Part shown: positions 42,988-53,119 of the stretch, one piece after another
Layout: each line of letters starts with the position of its first letter
Position numbering within the stretch: position 1 is the first letter of the stretch
Assembly: GCF_002744715.1 (NCBI RefSeq)
Contig: NZ_KZ319368.1
Span: 186,001-250,000 of the forward strand
Origin: Marinobacter profundi
GTDB lineage: Bacteria; Pseudomonadota; Gammaproteobacteria; Pseudomonadales; Oleiphilaceae
Reading direction: 5' to 3'
Length of the DNA: 64,000 bases
The notes under the pieces: generated by a model
What the model was told of the DNA's origin: nothing
Database searches by the model: none
Seen by the model: the letters and a program-made list of their open reading frames with translations, nothing else
Position numbers and translations under genes: made by a program

Positions 42988-43728
42988 TTAATTGGCAGCC
43001 AGATACTCCCCGGCCAGCTTGGCCGCACCGGAATTCGGATAGCTCTTCACCACCTTCTCCATCTGCCTCCTGGCCTCCGCCTTGTCACCCAGGCGATCAT
43101 TCGTCACACCAAGCTTGTAAACCGCATCGGACGCCTTACGATGATCCGCGTAGCGGGTCGCGACAATGGTGAATGCCTGCTTTGCCTGCTCAAGCTTGGG
43201 CTGCACCAGATAAACCTCACCCAGCCAATAGTAGGCATTGACGGTCAGGTCACCTTCCGGGTATTCGCCGATAAAATCGTACAGCTTGCCGATGGCCGCG
43301 TCGTAATCTTTCTGCTCGCGGATCAGCGCCTGGATTTCCTGGTAGGCGGCCCGTTCCTTGGCATCCGGTTGCCGGTATTCCCGGGTCGGGGTTGCCTGCG
43401 GTGATTCTCCGGCAGGGCTTTCGCCACCATCATTGCCCGCTGACGGGGCCGGTTGCGCCCCACCCTGCCCGTCCAGCTTGCCGGACAGGTCGAGAATCCG
43501 CTGGTCCAGATCGATATAACGATCCCGTGACTGGCGCGACAGCCGATCAATCTGATTACGCTGTTCTTCCACTTCTCCCTGCAGGCGACGGACCTCCTGC
43601 TGCAGTTGCTGGATCATGTAGAACATTTCGGCATTGGCCTGGCCACCGGGGGCCGATTGCGCCAGCGCACTGCCCGCTTGCCCGAGGGCAAGCGAGAGCG
43701 CAACTGTCGCCATGAGTGATTTTCTCAT
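42988..43728 (-). CDS. cpoB: Tol-Pal system protein CpoB (YbgF)
   Basis: A periplasmic protein that in E. coli links PBP1B and the Tol machine during constriction. It has 246 aa with a signal peptide (cleavage after ALA, residue ~23). An N-terminal trimerising coiled coil (FYMIQQLQQEVRRLQGEVEE and onwards, ~35-80) and a Pro/Gly/Ser-rich linker follow. The C-terminal ~125 residues are TPR repeats (YQEIQALIREQKDYDAAIG; YWLGEVYLVQPKLEQAKQAF; VYKLGVTNDRLGDKAEARRQ). It is the last gene of the tol-pal operon, 27 bp after pal. Confidence 0.95.
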   Translation of the reverse strand: MRKSLMATVALSLALGQAGSALAQSAPGGQANAEMFYMIQQLQQEVRRLQGEVEEQRNQIDRLSRQSRDRYIDLDQRILDLSGKLDGQGGAQPAPSAGNDGGESPAGESPQATPTREYRQPDAKERAAYQEIQALIREQKDYDAAIGKLYDFIGEYPEGDLTVNAYYWLGEVYLVQPKLEQAKQAFTIVATRYADHRKASDAVYKLGVTNDRLGDKAEARRQMEKVVKSYPNSGAAKLAGEYLAAN

Positions 43729-43755
43729 GGATATTCCCGTTGCTGGGTTTGTCGA

Positions 43756-44316
43756 TTACTGAAAAATCAGTTCAACGCGACGGTTCTGGGCCCATGCACT
43801 GTCAGTGGAACCCATAACCGCTGGCTTCTCTTCACCATAGCTTACGGTTTCGATCTGGCCACGTGAAGCACCGTTTACAATCAGGAAGCGCTCAACTGCG
43901 TTGGCACGACGCTCACCCAGCGCCAGGTTGTATTCCTTGGTGCCACGCTCATCGCCATGACCTTCGAGACGGACCTGCTGGCTCGGATTGGCTGCCAGGA
44001 ACTTGGCATGGGCAACCAGCACGTCACGGGCTTCCGGCTTGATCTCAGAGGTATCGAAATCAAAGTAGAAGGTGGTGATCTGACGCATGGCTTCCATCTC
44101 GGCACGCTCCTGCGCAGCCTGACGCTCTTCGGCACTCAGCTGGCCGGAAGAAATGCCACCGTCGTCGGTGCCGCCGTATACGGTGCTGCCATCCTGCCCG
44201 GAAGCCGCGGTGTCGGTGTAGCCTTCATCCACGGTTTCACCGGTGGAGCTACAGCCAGCCATCAGGCCGAGGGAGAAAACCATTGCAACCGCTTTCTGCT
44301 TCATTGAAATATTCAT
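43756..44316 (-). CDS. pal: Peptidoglycan-associated lipoprotein Pal
   Basis: An outer-membrane lipoprotein that binds peptidoglycan and TolB. From the ATG at 44316 (GGAAG upstream) it has 186 aa. The lipobox is GLMAGCS with Cys near residue 22. After an acidic Gly/Ser-rich linker comes the OmpA-like domain: FYFDFDTSEIKPEARDVL, HAKFLAANPSQQVRLEGHGDERGTKEYN split around the diaminopimelate-binding Asp and Arg, LGERRANAVERFL and RRVELIF at the end. It lies between tolB and cpoB. Confidence 0.97.
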   Translation of the reverse strand: MNISMKQKAVAMVFSLGLMAGCSSTGETVDEGYTDTAASGQDGSTVYGGTDDGGISSGQLSAEERQAAQERAEMEAMRQITTFYFDFDTSEIKPEARDVLVAHAKFLAANPSQQVRLEGHGDERGTKEYNLALGERRANAVERFLIVNGASRGQIETVSYGEEKPAVMGSTDSAWAQNRRVELIFQ

Positions 44317-44370
44317 AGTCACTTCCTTCTTTTCCATGAGTTGAACTTTTTATTGGCCAGAGTCACCGCT

Positions 44371-45696
44371 TCAGCGGGAAATCGGTGACCAGGCCGGGTC
44401 ACGGACATCACCTTCAGAGGCTGGCAAGGTGTAATTTGCCCCGCCATCTGCGGAAATCACCGTGAGAACGCTTTGGCCGTTCTGTTGTGTTGCGTAAATC
44501 AGCATTCGCCCGTTAGGCGAAACACTGGGCGACTCATCCAGCTTGGTGCGCGTAAGTACGGTTTCTTCGCCTGTTTCAAGGTTGGTACGGGCAATGTGGA
44601 ACGCCCCTTCACGCTGGTGGACGTAATAGACGTACTTGCCATCCGCACTCGGGCGTGGCCGGGCGTTGTAACGGCTGCCGAAGGTAATCCGTCGCGGCTC
44701 CGCACCTTCACTTTCCATGTAATAGACCTGCGGCCCGCCGGAGCGATCCGACGTGAAGAAGATCCCGCGACCACGATGATCCCAGGTGGCTTCCGTGTCG
44801 ATCGACCAGTGATTGGTCAAGCGCTTCAGCGAGCGGCTGGCTATATCCATTTTGTAGATCTCTGCGTTGCCATCCTTCGACAACGTCAATAATAACGAGC
44901 GGCCATCCGGCGACCAGGCCGGTGCCGAGTTCAGCCCCTTGAATTCCGCGATTCGGGTACGCTTGCCGGAACTCAGTTCATGAAGGTAGATAGCCGGCTT
45001 GCTGCTCTCGAAGGAGACATACGCCAACTGTTTGCCGTCCGGCGACCAGGCCGGTGACAGAATGGGCTCCCGGCTGTCGAGCCGGATCCGGGCCCGCTTG
45101 CCATCCACATCACTGACCTGCAGCTTGTAAAGGGGCTTGCCATTGACGTTCTGCAGGGTCACGTACGCCAACCGGGTTGAAAAGGCGCCAGGCACCCCGG
45201 TAATGGCTTCATAGACCTTGTCGCTGATGTGGTGCGCCAGGGTACGGATATTGCTGACCGGAGCCGAGGCAGTCTCGCCCAGCAGACGGCTTTCCCGGTT
45301 GACATCGAACAGCTCATAACGGGCACTGACCCGGTCGCCTTCCCGCTGCATCTGGCCTACCAGAACGTAACGCTGTCCCAGCATCCGCCAGTCCCGGAAA
45401 AAAACCTCATCGCCTTTTGACGGCAAGCTGAGCATTTTTTCCGGTGGCAGCGGACGAAACTCGCCGCTCATCGCCAGGTCGTCACGAATAATCGTGCTCA
45501 CGTTATCGCCGGCCGGCATGGCACCGGACTCGGCAAAAGGCACCACCGACAGGGGAATGGCGGCGTCCGCACCCTCGGTAATCCGGATCAGCAACTCTGC
45601 ACTGGCCGGGCCTGCCGAGACCAGGAGTGCCAGTACCAGAGACCAGAGACCGGATTTCAGCGCCCGGAAACGATGGGTATTGATCCTGTTGCTCAT
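44371..45696 (-). CDS. tolB: Tol-Pal system beta-propeller protein TolB
   Basis: Periplasmic protein that connects Pal with TolA. It has 441 aa with a signal peptide (cleavage near ASA, residue ~33). The N-terminal domain (LLIRITEGADAAIPLSVVPF) is followed by a six-bladed propeller whose repeats carry LSPAWSPDGKQLAYVSFES, APAWSPDGRSLLLTLSKDG, ATWDHRGRGIFFTSDRSG and PSVSPNGRMLIYATQQ. It lies 54 bp upstream of pal and 18 bp downstream of tolA. Confidence 0.97.
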   Translation of the reverse strand: MSNRINTHRFRALKSGLWSLVLALLVSAGPASAELLIRITEGADAAIPLSVVPFAESGAMPAGDNVSTIIRDDLAMSGEFRPLPPEKMLSLPSKGDEVFFRDWRMLGQRYVLVGQMQREGDRVSARYELFDVNRESRLLGETASAPVSNIRTLAHHISDKVYEAITGVPGAFSTRLAYVTLQNVNGKPLYKLQVSDVDGKRARIRLDSREPILSPAWSPDGKQLAYVSFESSKPAIYLHELSSGKRTRIAEFKGLNSAPAWSPDGRSLLLTLSKDGNAEIYKMDIASRSLKRLTNHWSIDTEATWDHRGRGIFFTSDRSGGPQVYYMESEGAEPRRITFGSRYNARPRPSADGKYVYYVHQREGAFHIARTNLETGEETVLTRTKLDESPSVSPNGRMLIYATQQNGQSVLTVISADGGANYTLPASEGDVRDPAWSPISR

Positions 45697-45714
45697 AATC
45701 GATTCCCTTGTCCT

Positions 45715-46710
45715 TTATCTCAACCGCCGCGGGTTGAATTCAATGGTGAACTGCCGGAAATAGCGTTCAAACGTATCCCTGCTGTCCGGGATCGGATAGC
45801 GACTCAGGGACCGCACGGCACTTACGGCCGAGTTGTCAAAAGCGGTATTGCCGCTGCTGCTGACCAGTTTGACCGATGCCAGTTCGCCGGTCGGCAGCAA
45901 GGTAATCTGCAGTCGTGCCGTCATGTCCTCGGTTGCCGATGAAGGCGGATACCAGGCCTGGCTCAGACGCTCTCGAATCAGCGCCTGGTACTTTTCGCTT
46001 TCCGACATCATCTGGCTTTCCCGGGCCTTGGCCGCAGCCGCAGCGGCCTGACGCTGTGCCTCAGCCTCCTGCGCCTTGCTGGCCTGCTCTGCCAGGGCTT
46101 CCAGTTGCTGCTCCCGCAGCCGGCGCTCTGCCTCTTTGCGTTTTTCCTCGGCCGCCTGCCGGGCCTGCTCTTCCTGTTCCTGGCGCTGGCGTTCCAGCTC
46201 TTGCTGGCGACGCTTCTCTTCTGCCGCCTTGCGGGCAGCTTCTTCCTTGCGCTGTTTCTCGGCTTCCGCCTGCTGGCGGGCACGTTCCCGGGCTTCCGCA
46301 TCGGCTTTCTGCCTGGCCGCTTCCGCTTCCTTTGCCTTACGCTCCTTTTCCAGCGCGACCTGGCGCTCCTGCTCACGCTTGCGGGCTTGCTCGCGGGCCT
46401 GCGCTTCCTCTGCCTTGCGTTGTTCTTCGGCCTGCCGCCGGGCCTCTGCCTTGCGCTGCTCCTCGAGGCGGCGTTGCTCCTCCTGAGGATCCGGCTGTTG
46501 TACCGGCTCCATCTGGGGACTCGGCTCCGGCTGCGGCGCAATCAGACGTGCCGCAATCGTCCGTGGCTTCGGCTCGTCCAGTGGCTTGGTCCAACTCCAG
46601 CCCACCAGCGCCACTACAACCAGTGCAATGTGCAGGCCTACAGACAGCATAACCGGTGATTTCCACGGTGGCTGTCCGGTCCGGGTTACATCGCGTTCAT
46701 GACCTGTCAC
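45715..46710 (-). CDS. tolA: Cell envelope integrity protein TolA
   Basis: Inner-membrane protein whose long periplasmic helix reaches to TolB and Pal. It has 331 aa: an N-terminal membrane helix (~residues 20-40, SVGLHIALVVVALVGWSW), then about 160 residues of charged helix rich in Ala, Glu, Lys, Arg and Gln (residues ~65-235), then the C-terminal TolA domain (YQALIRERLSQAWYPPSSA; RLQITLLPTGELASVKLVSSSG split; FDNSAVSAVRSL). The start is a GTG at 46710 with AGGCAGG upstream. Purine-rich codons in the helix give long open frames on the opposite strand, which are not genes. Confidence 0.96.
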   Translation of the reverse strand: MTGHERDVTRTGQPPWKSPVMLSVGLHIALVVVALVGWSWTKPLDEPKPRTIAARLIAPQPEPSPQMEPVQQPDPQEEQRRLEEQRKAEARRQAEEQRKAEEAQAREQARKREQERQVALEKERKAKEAEAARQKADAEARERARQQAEAEKQRKEEAARKAAEEKRRQQELERQRQEQEEQARQAAEEKRKEAERRLREQQLEALAEQASKAQEAEAQRQAAAAAAKARESQMMSESEKYQALIRERLSQAWYPPSSATEDMTARLQITLLPTGELASVKLVSSSGNTAFDNSAVSAVRSLSRYPIPDSRDTFERYFRQFTIEFNPRRLR

Positions 46711-46724
46711 GGATAAAACCTGCC

Positions 46725-47186
46725 TTACTTGCTGTCATTAGCCGCGTCGTCTGCAAACGCTTCGGTAATCAGCCCCACGCTCGAGGCCCCGGCACCCTGC
46801 AGCTCAGCCATCAGGCGCACCACCACACCGTATTCCACATGCTCATCACCACGGACCAGCACCTCACCATTGGCCCGCTCCGACAGGATCGTGGCCACCT
46901 GGCTGCGCAGCTCACCAAGGCTCATCGGATCGCTGCCGCGGTCTCCCACCTCCAGGTAGTACGCGCCGGCGGCGTCTACCGACACAATGATCGATTCCAC
47001 GTCCTTCTGGGCCTGGATCGGATCGGAGGTGGTCTCCGGCAGGTCAACCTTGACGCCCTGGGTCAACATCGGCGCGGTCACCATAAAGATCACCAACAGC
47101 ACCAGCATCACGTCGATGTAGGGAACCACGTTGATTTCCGACATCGGCTTGCGGCGTGCCGTGGGCATCATTCCCATGCCTTTCAT
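46725..47186 (-). CDS. tolR: Tol-Pal system protein TolR
   Basis: An ExbD-type protein, 153 aa, with one membrane helix (residues ~20-42) that forms the proton channel with TolQ. The key segment is EINVVPYIDVMLVLLVIFMV, which holds the conserved channel Asp. The periplasmic domain follows (VDLPETTSDPIQAQKDVESII, VLVRGDEHVEYGVVVRLMAEL). The ATG at 47186 lies 36 bp after tolQ and its stop is 14 bp before tolA. Confidence 0.96.
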   Translation of the reverse strand: MKGMGMMPTARRKPMSEINVVPYIDVMLVLLVIFMVTAPMLTQGVKVDLPETTSDPIQAQKDVESIIVSVDAAGAYYLEVGDRGSDPMSLGELRSQVATILSERANGEVLVRGDEHVEYGVVVRLMAELQGAGASSVGLITEAFADDAANDSK

Positions 47187-47222
47187 ATCTGCCTGCTCCT
47201 GGTTAACTGGACCTGCCCGTTA

Positions 47223-47915
47223 TCAGGCACCTGAAGCCTGCTCACTGCTGTGAACCCGACGATGGAGAATGCTGGAGAATTCCTCCGCAAAGGTTTCGTA
47301 GTTCTTCAGCAGGGCATCCGACCGGGCGGCAAAGCGGTTGTAGGCGATGACCGCCGGAATGGCCGCAAACAGGCCCATGGCCGTGGCGATCAGCGCCTCG
47401 GAGATCCCGGGGGCCACCGTTGCCAGCGTCGCCTGCTGCACCTGGGCCAGGCCCCGGAACGAGTTCATAATGCCCCAGACCGTACCAAACAGGCCGACAT
47501 AGGGACTGGTGGAGCCGACGGTTGCGAGGAACGGCAGGTGCATTTCCAGCCGCTCCTGTTCGCGGGAAAACGCCACGCGCATGGCCCGCTGGGATCCATC
47601 CATGACGGCATCGGCATCCCGGCTTTGCTGACGGAGACGGGAGAACTCCTTGAAGCCGGCACGGAACACCGACTCCAGGCCTGAATAGGGCGTCGGGTTG
47701 GCGCTGACATCGCGGTAGAGCTGCCCCAGGTCCATGCCGGACCAGAACCGCTCTTCGAACTCGAGCTGTGCCTTGCGGGCCTTCTTGAATACCTGCAAGC
47801 GCTGGAAAATCAGGGCCCAGGAGACCATCGAAGCCAGCACCAGCAGCAGCATGACCAGCTGCACCAGCAGACCCGCATTGGAGATGAGATACCAAACAGA
47901 AACTTCTGACTCCAC
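47223..47915 (-). CDS. tolQ: Tol-Pal system protein TolQ
   Basis: An ExbB/MotA-type channel subunit, 230 aa with three membrane helices (near residues 15-35, 135-160 and 170-195). Signatures are FLATVGSTSPYVGLFGTVWGIMN, and GISEALIATAMGLFAAIPAV in the third helix. The start is a GTG at 47915; its CAGGAG ribosome binding site lies within the last codons of ybgC, only 3 bp away, so the two are coupled. Confidence 0.96.
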   Translation of the reverse strand: MESEVSVWYLISNAGLLVQLVMLLLVLASMVSWALIFQRLQVFKKARKAQLEFEERFWSGMDLGQLYRDVSANPTPYSGLESVFRAGFKEFSRLRQQSRDADAVMDGSQRAMRVAFSREQERLEMHLPFLATVGSTSPYVGLFGTVWGIMNSFRGLAQVQQATLATVAPGISEALIATAMGLFAAIPAVIAYNRFAARSDALLKNYETFAEEFSSILHRRVHSSEQASGA

Positions 47916-47918
47916 CTT

Positions 47919-48374
47919 TTACTCCTGGCTCATTCCGGTTGATGAGTTAGTGTCATGATAATGTTCAAGCAGCTGCCGCATGTTATCGGGCAGCCGGCGT
48001 GGCCGACCGCTGTCGAGGGCTACGCAGGCAACCCGGACATCCGCCTCGGACAGCACTTTACGGTCACTGGCCCGCAGCACACATTGACGGAAATCCATCC
48101 AGACTCTTCCGAACGCCACCGGATCGGCGGTCACCAGCAACTGGTCGTCCAGTTTCGCCGGTACGGCATAATGTATCGACAGGCGCTGAACAACATAGCT
48201 GATGTTGTCCGCCAGCCCCGCCCGCAGCCCAACGCCACGGTTACGTATCCATTCCGTTCTTGCCCGTTCCATGTAATGCAGGTATTTGGCATGGAACACG
48301 ATGCCGCCGGCATCGGTATCCTCAATATAGACCCGCACCGGCCATTCGAACGACTGCTGGCTCGTGTCAGCCAA
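47919..48374 (-). CDS. ybgC: Tol-Pal system-associated acyl-CoA thioesterase YbgC
   Basis: A hotdog-fold thioesterase of 151 aa. The catalytic segment is [31 protein letters not shown] split over the Asp-containing loop, followed by [21 protein letters not shown]. The family acts on acyl-CoA and is nearly always the first gene of the tol-pal operon. The start is a TTG at 48374 with GGGAGG six bases upstream, overlapping the end of ruvB by 8 bp. So ruv and tol transcription may be linked. Confidence 0.94.
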   Translation of the reverse strand: MADTSQQSFEWPVRVYIEDTDAGGIVFHAKYLHYMERARTEWIRNRGVGLRAGLADNISYVVQRLSIHYAVPAKLDDQLLVTADPVAFGRVWMDFRQCVLRASDRKVLSEADVRVACVALDSGRPRRLPDNMRQLLEHYHDTNSSTGMSQE

Positions 48375-49395
48375 GATGGTCCTCCCGCGACCCGGCGCCG
48401 GACGCCACTCCGAAGTGCTGATAGGCAGTGGAGGTGACCATGCGGCCGCGGGGCGTCCGCACCATGAAGCCCTGCTGGATCAGGAAGGGTTCGAGTACGT
48501 CCTCGATGGTGCCACGCTCTTCACTGATCGCTGCCGCCAGGCTTTCGACCCCAACCGGGCCGCCGTCGAATTTCTCGATCATCGCCAGCAGCAGGCGGCG
48601 GTCCATGTGGTCAAAGCCCTGATGGTCCACCTTGAGCATGTTCAGGGCCTCGTCCGCCACCTGCTCGGTAATCCGGCCATCGGCACGGACTTCGGCATAA
48701 TCCCGCACCCGCCGCAGCAGTCGGTTGGCAATCCGCGGGGTACCGCGGGAACGACGGGCAATTTCAAAGGCGCCGGTTTCATCAATGACGACACCCGACA
48801 AGCGTGCGGACCGCAGAATGATGCTGGTCAGGTCCGCGGTGTTATAGAACTCAAGCCGCTGGACAATGCCAAAACGGTCGCGCAGCGGCGACGTCAGCAA
48901 TCCGGCGCGAGTGGTCGCCCCCACCAGGGTAAACGGCGGCAGGTCCAGCTTGATCGAACGGGCGGCCGGGCCTTCGCCGATCATGATGTCGAGCTGGTAA
49001 TCCTCCATCGCCGGGTAGAGCACTTCCTCCACCGCGGCACTGAGCCGGTGAATTTCGTCAATAAAGAGAACGTCACCCTCTTCCAGGTTGGTCAGCATGG
49101 CAGCCAGGTCACCGGCTTTCTCCAGCACCGGGCCGGAGGTGGTCTTGATGGACACACCCATTTCATTGGCAATGATGTTGGCCAGCGTGGTCTTGCCCAG
49201 ACCGGGCGGGCCGAAGATCAGCACGTGATCGAGAGCTTCCTGGCGGCCCCGGGCGGCGGAGATGAAAATCTCCATCTGGTCCCGCACCGAAGGCTGGCCG
49301 ACATACTCTGCCAACAGGCCGGGGCGAATGGCCCGGTCCTGAACTTCTTCATACTGGCCTGCCTGGGCAGAAATCAGACGATCCGATTCAATCAT
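48367..49395 (-). CDS. ruvB: Holliday junction branch migration helicase RuvB
   Basis: The ATP-driven motor that moves Holliday junctions with RuvA. It has 342 aa. AAA+ motifs are complete: [20 protein letters not shown] (Walker A), [11 protein letters not shown] (Walker B), [21 protein letters not shown] (sensor region) and the winged-helix end ([20 protein letters not shown]). It lies 140 bp downstream of ruvA and overlaps ybgC. Confidence 0.97.
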   Translation of the reverse strand: MIESDRLISAQAGQYEEVQDRAIRPGLLAEYVGQPSVRDQMEIFISAARGRQEALDHVLIFGPPGLGKTTLANIIANEMGVSIKTTSGPVLEKAGDLAAMLTNLEEGDVLFIDEIHRLSAAVEEVLYPAMEDYQLDIMIGEGPAARSIKLDLPPFTLVGATTRAGLLTSPLRDRFGIVQRLEFYNTADLTSIILRSARLSGVVIDETGAFEIARRSRGTPRIANRLLRRVRDYAEVRADGRITEQVADEALNMLKVDHQGFDHMDRRLLLAMIEKFDGGPVGVESLAAAISEERGTIEDVLEPFLIQQGFMVRTPRGRMVTSTAYQHFGVASGAGSREDHLG

Positions 49396-49535
49396 GGGTA
49401 ATGCTCATATCCGGGGCAACGCTTGACGGATGCTCACTGGCACTTCAAAACGCCACCCATTGTACAAACAGCCACTTGGCTGTCACGTTACGCTCTATAC
49501 AGGTTACCGATGGCGACGTACCCGGACCGGTCCTT

Positions 49536-50159
49536 TCAGCTGGCCGGTATCATGTTTCTCAGTGCCAGACGGATGAGCTCTTCCCGGCTGCGCCCCTCCT
49601 CTGCCACCCGGCTCACCGCCCGGGCCGCTTCCTGGGGTTTGTAGCCCAGGGCAATCAGGGCCGCTTCCGCTTCCTCAACCGCATCTGCACTGCGCACCAC
49701 CGGCGCTTCCCCGGAACCTGTCGCCGCCGACTCCACAGTAACAAACTGCCCTTCAAGTTGCCCTATCCTGTCAGCCATTTCAATCAGCAACCGCTCCGCG
49801 GTTTTCTTTCCGACGCCAGGCAATTTGACCAGCGCGTTAACATCCCGGCCATCCACGCAACGGATGAACTGGTTGGCATCGAGTCCGGACAGTATGCCCA
49901 GGGCGAGCTTGGGCCCGACTCCGTTGACCTTGATCAGCAGGCGGAACAGGTTACGGTCCAGCGCGGCGACGAAACCATACAGACTCTGGGCATCCTCGCG
50001 AACGGCGAAGTGGGTATGCAGGATTACCTCACTGCCGGCGTCGGGAAGCTGAAAAAAGGTGGTGTAGGGAATGTCGACTTCGTAACCCAGTCCCGCGCAT
50101 TCAACCAGCGCCCGGGCCGGGGATTTTTCGATGAGTTGTCCTCGGATCCGACCAATCAA
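49536..50159 (-). CDS. ruvA: Holliday junction DNA helicase subunit RuvA
   Basis: The four-way-junction-binding partner of RuvB. It has 207 aa: an N-terminal OB fold (MIGRIRGQLIEKSPARALVE), a helix-hairpin-helix middle (GVGPKLALGILSG; LPGVGKKTAERLLIEMADR) and a C-terminal RuvB-binding domain (EEAEAALIALGYKPQEAARAV). It sits 30 bp after ruvC and 140 bp before ruvB. Confidence 0.97.
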   Translation of the reverse strand: MIGRIRGQLIEKSPARALVECAGLGYEVDIPYTTFFQLPDAGSEVILHTHFAVREDAQSLYGFVAALDRNLFRLLIKVNGVGPKLALGILSGLDANQFIRCVDGRDVNALVKLPGVGKKTAERLLIEMADRIGQLEGQFVTVESAATGSGEAPVVRSADAVEEAEAALIALGYKPQEAARAVSRVAEEGRSREELIRLALRNMIPAS

Positions 50160-50189
50160 ACCTGATCTCCTGCGGCACTCGGGCCGTGT

Positions 50190-50726
50190 TTACAGTTGTC
50201 GTACGCGGCCGCCACGCACCTTGCCGCCAGCACCACCGCCGGCAACCAGCCGGCTGACGCTCTGGCTCATGTGAGCGTGACACAGCGCAATGGCCAGGGC
50301 ATCCGCCGCATCCGCCTGGGGTCGGGACGACAAGGCAAGGAGCACCTGCACCATGTGCTGAACCTGGGATTTGTCTGCTCCACCCTTGCCGACCACGGCC
50401 TGCTTGACCTGGCGGGCGGAATACTCATGAACGGCGAGACCGCTGTTGGCGGCACTGACGATGGCCGCCCCCCGGGCCTGCCCCAATTTGAGGGCGGAAT
50501 CCGGGTTACGGGCCATAAAGACCTGCTCGATCGCGAATTCTTCCGGACGGAATTCTCCGATCAGCGTTGCAAGACTGTGAAAGATGGTTTGCAGCCGCTC
50601 CGGCATGGGTTTTTCGCCCACCCGGATACAGCCGCTATCGATGTACTGCACGTGGCGGCCCTCGGCGCGGATGATACCGTAACCGGTAATCCGCGAACCG
50701 GGGTCTACACCAAGAATGATGGCCAA
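50190..50726 (-). CDS. ruvC: Holliday junction resolvase RuvC
   Basis: Endonuclease that cuts Holliday junctions symmetrically. It has 178 aa. The four acidic active-site residues are visible in [16 protein letters not shown] (Asp7), [20 protein letters not shown] (Glu) and [15 protein letters not shown] (the two C-terminal Asp). It starts 26 bp after aspS. In Pseudomonas and many relatives a yebC-type gene lies in this gap; here there is no room for one. Confidence 0.97.
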   Translation of the reverse strand: MAIILGVDPGSRITGYGIIRAEGRHVQYIDSGCIRVGEKPMPERLQTIFHSLATLIGEFRPEEFAIEQVFMARNPDSALKLGQARGAAIVSAANSGLAVHEYSARQVKQAVVGKGGADKSQVQHMVQVLLALSSRPQADAADALAIALCHAHMSQSVSRLVAGGGAGGKVRGGRVRQL

Positions 50727-50752
50727 GCTTGCTCCTCAGGCCGCTCGTGCAT

Positions 50753-52567
50753 TCAGTTGCTGTCGCCGGCGGGGGCTTCGGCCACGTTGCCTTCGCCGTT
50801 CTTTGCCGCCGGCTTGCGCAGCCGGATATGCAGTTCGCGCAACTGTTTTTCGTCCACTTCGCCCGGTGCCTGGGTCATCAGACAGGTCGCGCTCTGGGTT
50901 TTCGGGAAGGCGATCACGTCCCGGATGGAGGTCGCGCCGGTCATCAGCATGATCAGCCGGTCCAGGCCGAAAGCCAGACCGCCGTGGGGCGGACAGCCGA
51001 ACTTCAGGGCGTCGAGCAGGAAGCCGAACTTGGCCCGGGCCTCTTCTTCGCCAATCCCCAGGATGCGGAATACCGTCTCCTGCATCTTGCCATCGTGAAT
51101 ACGGATGGAACCGCCACCAAGCTCGGTGCCATTCAGCACCATGTCGTAGGCACGGGACAGTGCGGTAGCCGGTGAAGCTTCCAGTTCTTCCGGCGTGCAG
51201 GACGGCGCGGTGAACGGATGGTGGATGGCGGTCAGGCCACCGTCGGCGGTTTCCTCGAACATCGGGAAGTCCACCACCCACATCGGCGCCCACTCACAGG
51301 TCAGCATCTTGAGGTCGTGACCCACCCGGATACGCAAGGCACCCAGGGCTTCGTTGACCACCACTTCCTTGTCCGCACCGAAGAATACGATGTCGCCATC
51401 TTCGGCACCCACCCGCTCGATGACCGCCATGGCGACGTCATCGCCGAGGAACTTGACTATCGGGGACTGCAGGCCTTCAGCACCCTTGGCCAGTTCGTTG
51501 ACTTTGATGTAGGCCAGGCCCTTGGCACCGTAAATGCCGACAAATTTGGTGTATTCGTCGATCTGCTTGCGGGTCAGCTCACCACCTTTCGGTACCCGCA
51601 AAGCGGCGACGCGACCCTTCGGATCCTTGGCCGGGCCGGCGAAGACCTTGAAGTCGACATTTTCCACCAGGTCTGCCACATCCAGCAGCTCCAGCGGGAT
51701 GCGCAGGTCGGGCTTGTCACTGCCGAAGCGGCGCATGGCTTCGGAATAGGGCATGCGCGGGAAGTCCGGAAGGTCCACCTTCAGCACATCGCGGAACAGG
51801 TTGCGGATCATGTTCTCGTTGAGCGACATCAGCGTTTCTTCATCGATAAACGAGGCCTCGACGTCCACCTGGGTAAACTCCGGCTGACGGTCGGCACGCA
51901 GATCTTCATCACGGAAACACTTGGCAATCTGGTAGTAGCGGTCAACACCCGACACCATCAGCAGCTGCTTGAACAGCTGAGGCGACTGCGGCAGGGCAAA
52001 GAACGACCCTTCGTGGGTACGGCTCGGCACCAGGTAATCACGGGCACCTTCCGGCGTAGCACGGGTCAGGATCGGGGTTTCCACATCCATGAATCCGTTG
52101 CTGTCCAGGTAGTTACGGATGTAACTGGTCACCCGGGAACGGAACCGCAGACGATTAAGCATTTCCGGACGGCGCAGGTCGACAAAACGGTACTTGAGAC
52201 GGACGTCCTCGCCAACGTCCACATGCTCGTCGAGCGGGAACGGCGGCGTGGCAGCGGCGTTGAGGATCTCCAGGCCGGTACCCAGCACTTCAACCTGGCC
52301 AGTCGGCATGTTGGCATTTTCAGTACCCGCCGGGCGGCGACGGACACGACCGGTCACCTTGATGACAAATTCGCTGCGCACTTTCTCTGCCAGCGCAAAG
52401 CTTTCCGGGGTGTCCGGGTCAAACACGACCTGTGACATGCCGTCACGATCGCGAAGGTCGAGGAAGATTACCCCGCCATGATCCCGGCGACGATGCACCC
52501 AGCCGCAAAGTGTGACGACCTGGTCGATGTGAGATTCGTTGATTCCACCGCAATAATGACTGCGCAT
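50753..52567 (-). CDS. aspS: Aspartate--tRNA ligase, predicted non-discriminating (AspS)
   Basis: Bacterial-type class II synthetase of 604 aa. The anticodon-binding OB fold is at residues ~1-110. Class II motifs include [28 protein letters not shown] [16 protein letters not shown] and [15 protein letters not shown] (motif 3); the bacterial GAD insertion lies near residues 290-420. His30 (RRRDH) and the Gly in RPAGTENAN (about residue 81) match the His/Gly pair of non-discriminating AspRS, which also charge tRNA-Asn; E. coli has Leu and Lys there. The ATG at 52567 is the usual start. It is followed by ruvCAB and preceded by the FmdB-type gene. Confidence 0.96.
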   Translation of the reverse strand: MRSHYCGGINESHIDQVVTLCGWVHRRRDHGGVIFLDLRDRDGMSQVVFDPDTPESFALAEKVRSEFVIKVTGRVRRRPAGTENANMPTGQVEVLGTGLEILNAAATPPFPLDEHVDVGEDVRLKYRFVDLRRPEMLNRLRFRSRVTSYIRNYLDSNGFMDVETPILTRATPEGARDYLVPSRTHEGSFFALPQSPQLFKQLLMVSGVDRYYQIAKCFRDEDLRADRQPEFTQVDVEASFIDEETLMSLNENMIRNLFRDVLKVDLPDFPRMPYSEAMRRFGSDKPDLRIPLELLDVADLVENVDFKVFAGPAKDPKGRVAALRVPKGGELTRKQIDEYTKFVGIYGAKGLAYIKVNELAKGAEGLQSPIVKFLGDDVAMAVIERVGAEDGDIVFFGADKEVVVNEALGALRIRVGHDLKMLTCEWAPMWVVDFPMFEETADGGLTAIHHPFTAPSCTPEELEASPATALSRAYDMVLNGTELGGGSIRIHDGKMQETVFRILGIGEEEARAKFGFLLDALKFGCPPHGGLAFGLDRLIMLMTGATSIRDVIAFPKTQSATCLMTQAPGEVDEKQLRELHIRLRKPAAKNGEGNVAEAPAGDSN

Positions 52568-52608
52568 ACCCGTTCCCGTTAGTTCTGAAATGTGCGATTT
52601 AATTGGTC

Positions 52609-52854
52609 TCAGCCCGCCGCTGGCTCTTTGGACGCTGATGAACTGCCCTTGTCGACCAGGTTCTTCTTCGACCCGGTCTTGAAATCGGTTTCATACCAGC
52701 CTGTTCCCGCCAGGCGGAAGCCTGCTGCGGATATCCGCTTGCGGAACGCAGGTTCCTGACAGGACGGACAATCCTTCAGCGGCTCGTCACTCATCTTCTG
52801 GAGTACGTCCTTCTCAAAGCCGCACTCGTTACACACATATTCATAAATCGGCAT
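52609..52854 (-). CDS. FmdB-family zinc ribbon protein
   Basis: An 81-aa protein with an N-terminal zinc ribbon: [20 protein letters not shown] then [19 protein letters not shown], giving two CxxC knuckles. The tail (residues ~50-81) is polar and Ser/Lys-rich, probably disordered. The ATG at 52854 gives the standard N-terminus; an upstream ATG at 52860 is possible. The family commonly sits directly before aspS, as here (41-bp gap). Its role is not established. Confidence 0.9.
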   Translation of the reverse strand: MPIYEYVCNECGFEKDVLQKMSDEPLKDCPSCQEPAFRKRISAAGFRLAGTGWYETDFKTGSKKNLVDKGSSSASKEPAAG

Positions 52855-53119
52855 GTTCAATACCCCATAACATAACCAACACCGGCCTCTCCGGCGACGC
52901 GGAGACCTGCCCTGCTCATATCATCGGATACCGCCGGGAATCTCTGTGCTCTGAGACGCTTTTGACGCGGACGCCCAGGTTCTGGCGGACCCTACTGGAA
53001 AAGCCGCCCATTATAAACACAATGGGATGGAAAATCAGGCTTCCGTCACGGTGGATGACGCCATCATCCCCGATCGCTAGAATGTCGTGTTTATCGACAA
53101 GATCAACTGGAGACCTTTC

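Noticed and set aside
46008..46659. Several long open frames overlapping tolA on both strands
   Set aside because: They come from the repetitive Ala/Glu/Lys/Arg codons of the TolA helix and encode low-complexity Arg, Ser or Pro-rich chains.
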